The notes beneath the pieces were generated by a model, which saw only the letters and a list, made by a program, of their open reading frames with translations, was not told the origin of the DNA and ran no database searches. Of a stretch of 64,000 nt of DNA, positions 62,168 to 64,000 are shown in pieces. The position numbers were made by a program, and so were the translations under genes. Every line of letters starts with the position of its first letter. Position 1 is the first letter of the stretch. The stretch is from the NCBI RefSeq assembly GCF_000016065.1, contig NC_009092.1, positions 1,922,001 through 1,986,000 on the forward strand, read 5' to 3'. The DNA comes from Shewanella loihica PV-4. Its GTDB lineage: Bacteria > Pseudomonadota > Gammaproteobacteria > Enterobacterales > Shewanellaceae.

Positions 62168-62628
62168 CCATGGTCACGCCAGAAGCCAATCAGGCATTAA
62201 ACGTTAAAGATATCGTTAAGAAGGCCACGGAGCTGAACGATTTTGGTCACCTGCTGGCGCATGTTCCTTATGCTAAGTTTATCGGCATGCAGGTGGCGCG
62301 CTTCGGCGACGAGCTGGTGTTTCAGCTACCGAAGAAAGATGAAAATATCGGTAACCCAACCCTGCCGGCCATTCATGGCGGTGTGATCGCGGGATTTATG
62401 GAGATGTCGGCGATCGTTCAGCTGATGGTGTTCATGCAGACCACTAAGGTGCCCAAAATCGTCGATTTCTCAATCGATTACCTGAGGGCTGGCCACCACA
62501 GAGATAGCTTCGCCGAGTGTAAGATCACCCGTCAGGGACGCCGCGTGGCGAACGTAAACATCAACTGCTGGCAAACCAACCGTAAGGCCTTGATTGCCAC
62601 CGCCCGTGCCCATTTTCTGATCGAATAG
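62164..62628 (+). CDS. PaaI-like hotdog thioesterase, second
   Basis: A 154-aa hotdog protein: LPAIHGGVIAGFMEMSAIVQL (about 67-87) has the HGG loop, but Glu replaces the usual Asp in the helix. Then VDFSIDYLRAG. It is the paralogue of the gene just upstream, and the altered acidic residue suggests divided roles. Confidence 0.83.
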   Translation: MTMVTPEANQALNVKDIVKKATELNDFGHLLAHVPYAKFIGMQVARFGDELVFQLPKKDENIGNPTLPAIHGGVIAGFMEMSAIVQLMVFMQTTKVPKIVDFSIDYLRAGHHRDSFAECKITRQGRRVANVNINCWQTNRKALIATARAHFLIE

Positions 62629-62655
62629 ATATTAAGGTGTAGCGTAAGGAGAATA

Positions 62656-63048
62656 GTGATGAACAAAGGATTAGTGTTAGCTTGTTTGTTGCTGGGACTG
62701 AGCGCCTGTGCGCCCCATACCGGCGGCATCATGATCAGCTCCACCGGTGAGGTGCGGGTCGATAACGGCTCCTTCCACTCAGACGTGGATGTCAGCGCGG
62801 TGACCACCCAAGCCGAGGCGGGTTTCCTGCGGGCGCGCGGCACCATCATCAGCAAGTCACCAAAGGATCAGCGCCTGCAATATAAGTTCACCTGGTACGA
62901 TATCAATGGCGCGACGGTAGAGGATGAGGGGGTGAGTTGGAAGTCCCTTAAGCTTCACGGCAAACAGCAGATGCAGGTGACTGCGCTGTCCCCTAATGCC
63001 ACAGCGGTACGTTGTGAACTCTATGTGCGAGAGGCCATTTCCAATTAA
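62656..63048 (+). CDS. YcfL family lipoprotein (DUF1425)
   Basis: A 130-aa lipoprotein (lipobox LSAC, Cys17). RGTIISKSPKDQRLQYKFTWYDINGATVEDEG is the YcfL pattern. YcfL neighbours hinT and lpoB in enterobacteria; lpoB is not seen here. Function unknown. Confidence 0.85.
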   Translation: MMNKGLVLACLLLGLSACAPHTGGIMISSTGEVRVDNGSFHSDVDVSAVTTQAEAGFLRARGTIISKSPKDQRLQYKFTWYDINGATVEDEGVSWKSLKLHGKQQMQVTALSPNATAVRCELYVREAISN

Positions 63049-63087
63049 AAATCGCTTTCAGGAATGAGTCGGGCGAATGATTTGATG

Positions 63088-63116
63088 AAAACGTCAGCAA
63101 TGCTGGCGTTTTTTTA
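63088..63116 (+). terminator. terminator after ycfL-like gene
   Basis: Stem AACGTCAGC / GCTGGCGTT (one G-T), loop AAT, seven T. Confidence 0.85.
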
Positions 63117-63185
63117 TGGATCACGCGCAAATATTGCGTTAAATATGTCAACTCTTTGTATGAGTCATGTATAATCGGCCTCGCC

Positions 63186-63284
63186 AAGGGGTGTTAACGC
63201 CAAGCCATAGCTTAGCGATTGACTGAGATGTCCGCGGGACGAACCCTTAGAACCTGATCCGGCTAATACCGGCGTAGGAATGGG
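63186..63284 (+). ncRNA. TPP riboswitch (THI element)
   Basis: Conserved blocks in order: AAGGGGTGTT at 63186, ACTGAGATG at 63222, then ACCCTTAGAACCTGATCCGG and CTAATACCGGCGTAGGAA ending near 63281. It senses thiamine pyrophosphate. It sits 86 bases before a TonB receptor gene, so it should shut off that receptor when thiamine is ample. Confidence 0.95.
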
Positions 63285-63369
63285 CCACATCACTAGATTT
63301 AACACAATCTGTCTGTGCATTCTTTCTCGCTTTCTTAAGTGCCGGATCTCAATATTGATTTGAGGTCCT

Positions 63370-64000
63370 ATGTTTACATTAAAATCTTATTCACCCATCG
63401 CCCTTGCCGTCGCGGCGGCGTTAACTCATACCAGCCTGATGGCGAGCGATACGCCGCCAGCCAACGACGAGATGGAAGTGATAGTCGTCACCTCCGATTT
63501 TCGCCAGTCTAGCCTGGACAAGATGCCCTCTAGCATCAGCGTAATAGATCAACAGCAAATTGAGGACGAGGGCGCCCAGCACTTTGAAGACGTACTCAAC
63601 GGCATTGCCAATTTTAACTGGTCTGGGGGTAGCTCACGGGCGAAATATTTCCAGATCCGCGGTGTGGGCGAGCAGGAGGAGTATCAGGGTGCACCTAACT
63701 CTTCGGTTGGCTACATCATAGACGACATCGACATGTCGGGCCTTGGGATGATCTCCAGCATGTATGATCTGCAGCAGGTCGAGGTGCTTCGCGGGCCACA
63801 GGGTACACGCTATGGCGCCAACGCCTTAGCCGGTCTCATCTATCTTAAGAGTAACGATCCTACCTCGGTATTCGAGCATGGCGCCGAGCTGCAACTGGGT
63901 GACGATAACCTGCGCACCTATAGCGGCTTCAGCTCTGGCCCATTGACTGACTCGGGTAAGCTCTTGTACCGCGTATCGCTGCAGCAACATGAGCAGAACG
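63370..64000 (+). CDS. TonB-dependent receptor, partial, likely thiamine uptake
   Basis: First 210 codons, cut by the window end. Signal peptide (about 1-26), TonB-box-like EVIVVTSDF, and plug domain with PSSISVIDQQQIED, FQIRGVGEQEE and LQQVEVLRGPQGTRYGANALAG. The barrel begins after about 160. Ligand: the TPP riboswitch upstream points to thiamine or a precursor, as proposed for similar receptors (omr1 type). ATG 63370 has GAGGT upstream. Confidence 0.9.
   Translation, partial: MFTLKSYSPIALAVAAALTHTSLMASDTPPANDEMEVIVVTSDFRQSSLDKMPSSISVIDQQQIEDEGAQHFEDVLNGIANFNWSGGSSRAKYFQIRGVGEQEEYQGAPNSSVGYIIDDIDMSGLGMISSMYDLQQVEVLRGPQGTRYGANALAGLIYLKSNDPTSVFEHGAELQLGDDNLRTYSGFSSGPLTDSGKLLYRVSLQQHEQN

Noticed and set aside
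1..64000. tRNA or rRNA genes
   Set aside because: No cloverleaf-like sequence with conserved TTCGANTC-type arm or rRNA segment was noticed by eye; a tRNAscan run would settle it.

Overview
The window looks like a chromosomal segment of a marine gammaproteobacterium of the genus Shewanella or a close relative. This is inferred from the gene content: a valine-catabolism tail (mmsB plus an SDR), a small tetraheme cytochrome c of the CctA/STC type, a complete oleABCD long-chain olefin cluster, a TPP-riboswitch-controlled TonB receptor, a curli export cluster and an M9A collagenase of the Vibrio/Shewanella type. The species cannot be fixed from the sequence alone.

Layout. 1-12.9 kb is core metabolism and housekeeping: mmsB, SDR, S9 peptidase, the ABC-F protein YbiT, M17 aminopeptidase, a LETM1-like protein, a divergent TetR/HPP pair with visible operators, a PAS-GGDEF cyclase, RNase HI with a viroplasmin domain, DUF1415 and LysE. 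13-21.5 kb holds secreted and surface functions: collagenase, two envelope proteins, a Fur-boxed TonB receptor and DUF2797. 22.4-27.2 kb is an AT-richer accessory block: seven same-strand small genes separated by attC-like sites with no integrase in the window, i.e. a CALIN-type integron cassette array. Its products include two HEPN-like proteins, a DUF4365 nuclease-like protein, an Imm8-like orphan immunity protein, a lipoprotein, a predicted secreted protein and a membrane coiled-coil protein. The right flank carries a 3-prime scrap of an outer-membrane-protein gene with its terminator. 27.7-35.1 kb has a DMT transporter, a GcvR-like ACT protein and a pstC-pstA-pstB-phoU operon behind a Pho box. 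35.1-36.7 kb is a short segment bracketed by two copies of the phoU 3-prime end plus terminator, with a 76-bp tandem duplication.

36.8-43.6 kb contains small zinc-ribbon, membrane, GFA, GrpB, YajD, DUF1289, lipoprotein and methyltransferase genes. 43.9-48.8 kb is oleABCD, in which fatty acyl-CoAs are condensed head to head, reduced, closed to a beta-lactone and decarboxylated to olefin. 48.8-54.9 kb has a globin and the divergent biotin genes bioA and bioBFCD, with an inverted-repeat operator between them. 55-60.2 kb has htpX, cctA and a curli locus (one curlin, a CsgD-like regulator, csgE, csgF, csgG). 60.4-64 kb has a predicted exported protein, a HIT protein, two hotdog thioesterases, a YcfL lipoprotein, and a TPP riboswitch leading into a TonB receptor cut by the window end.

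A recurring theme is short tandem repeats, both between genes (6.0, 17.3 and 36.5 kb) and in frame inside genes (collagenase, a lipoprotein signal peptide, GrpB, BioC). The part most likely to hold undescribed biology is the cassette array.
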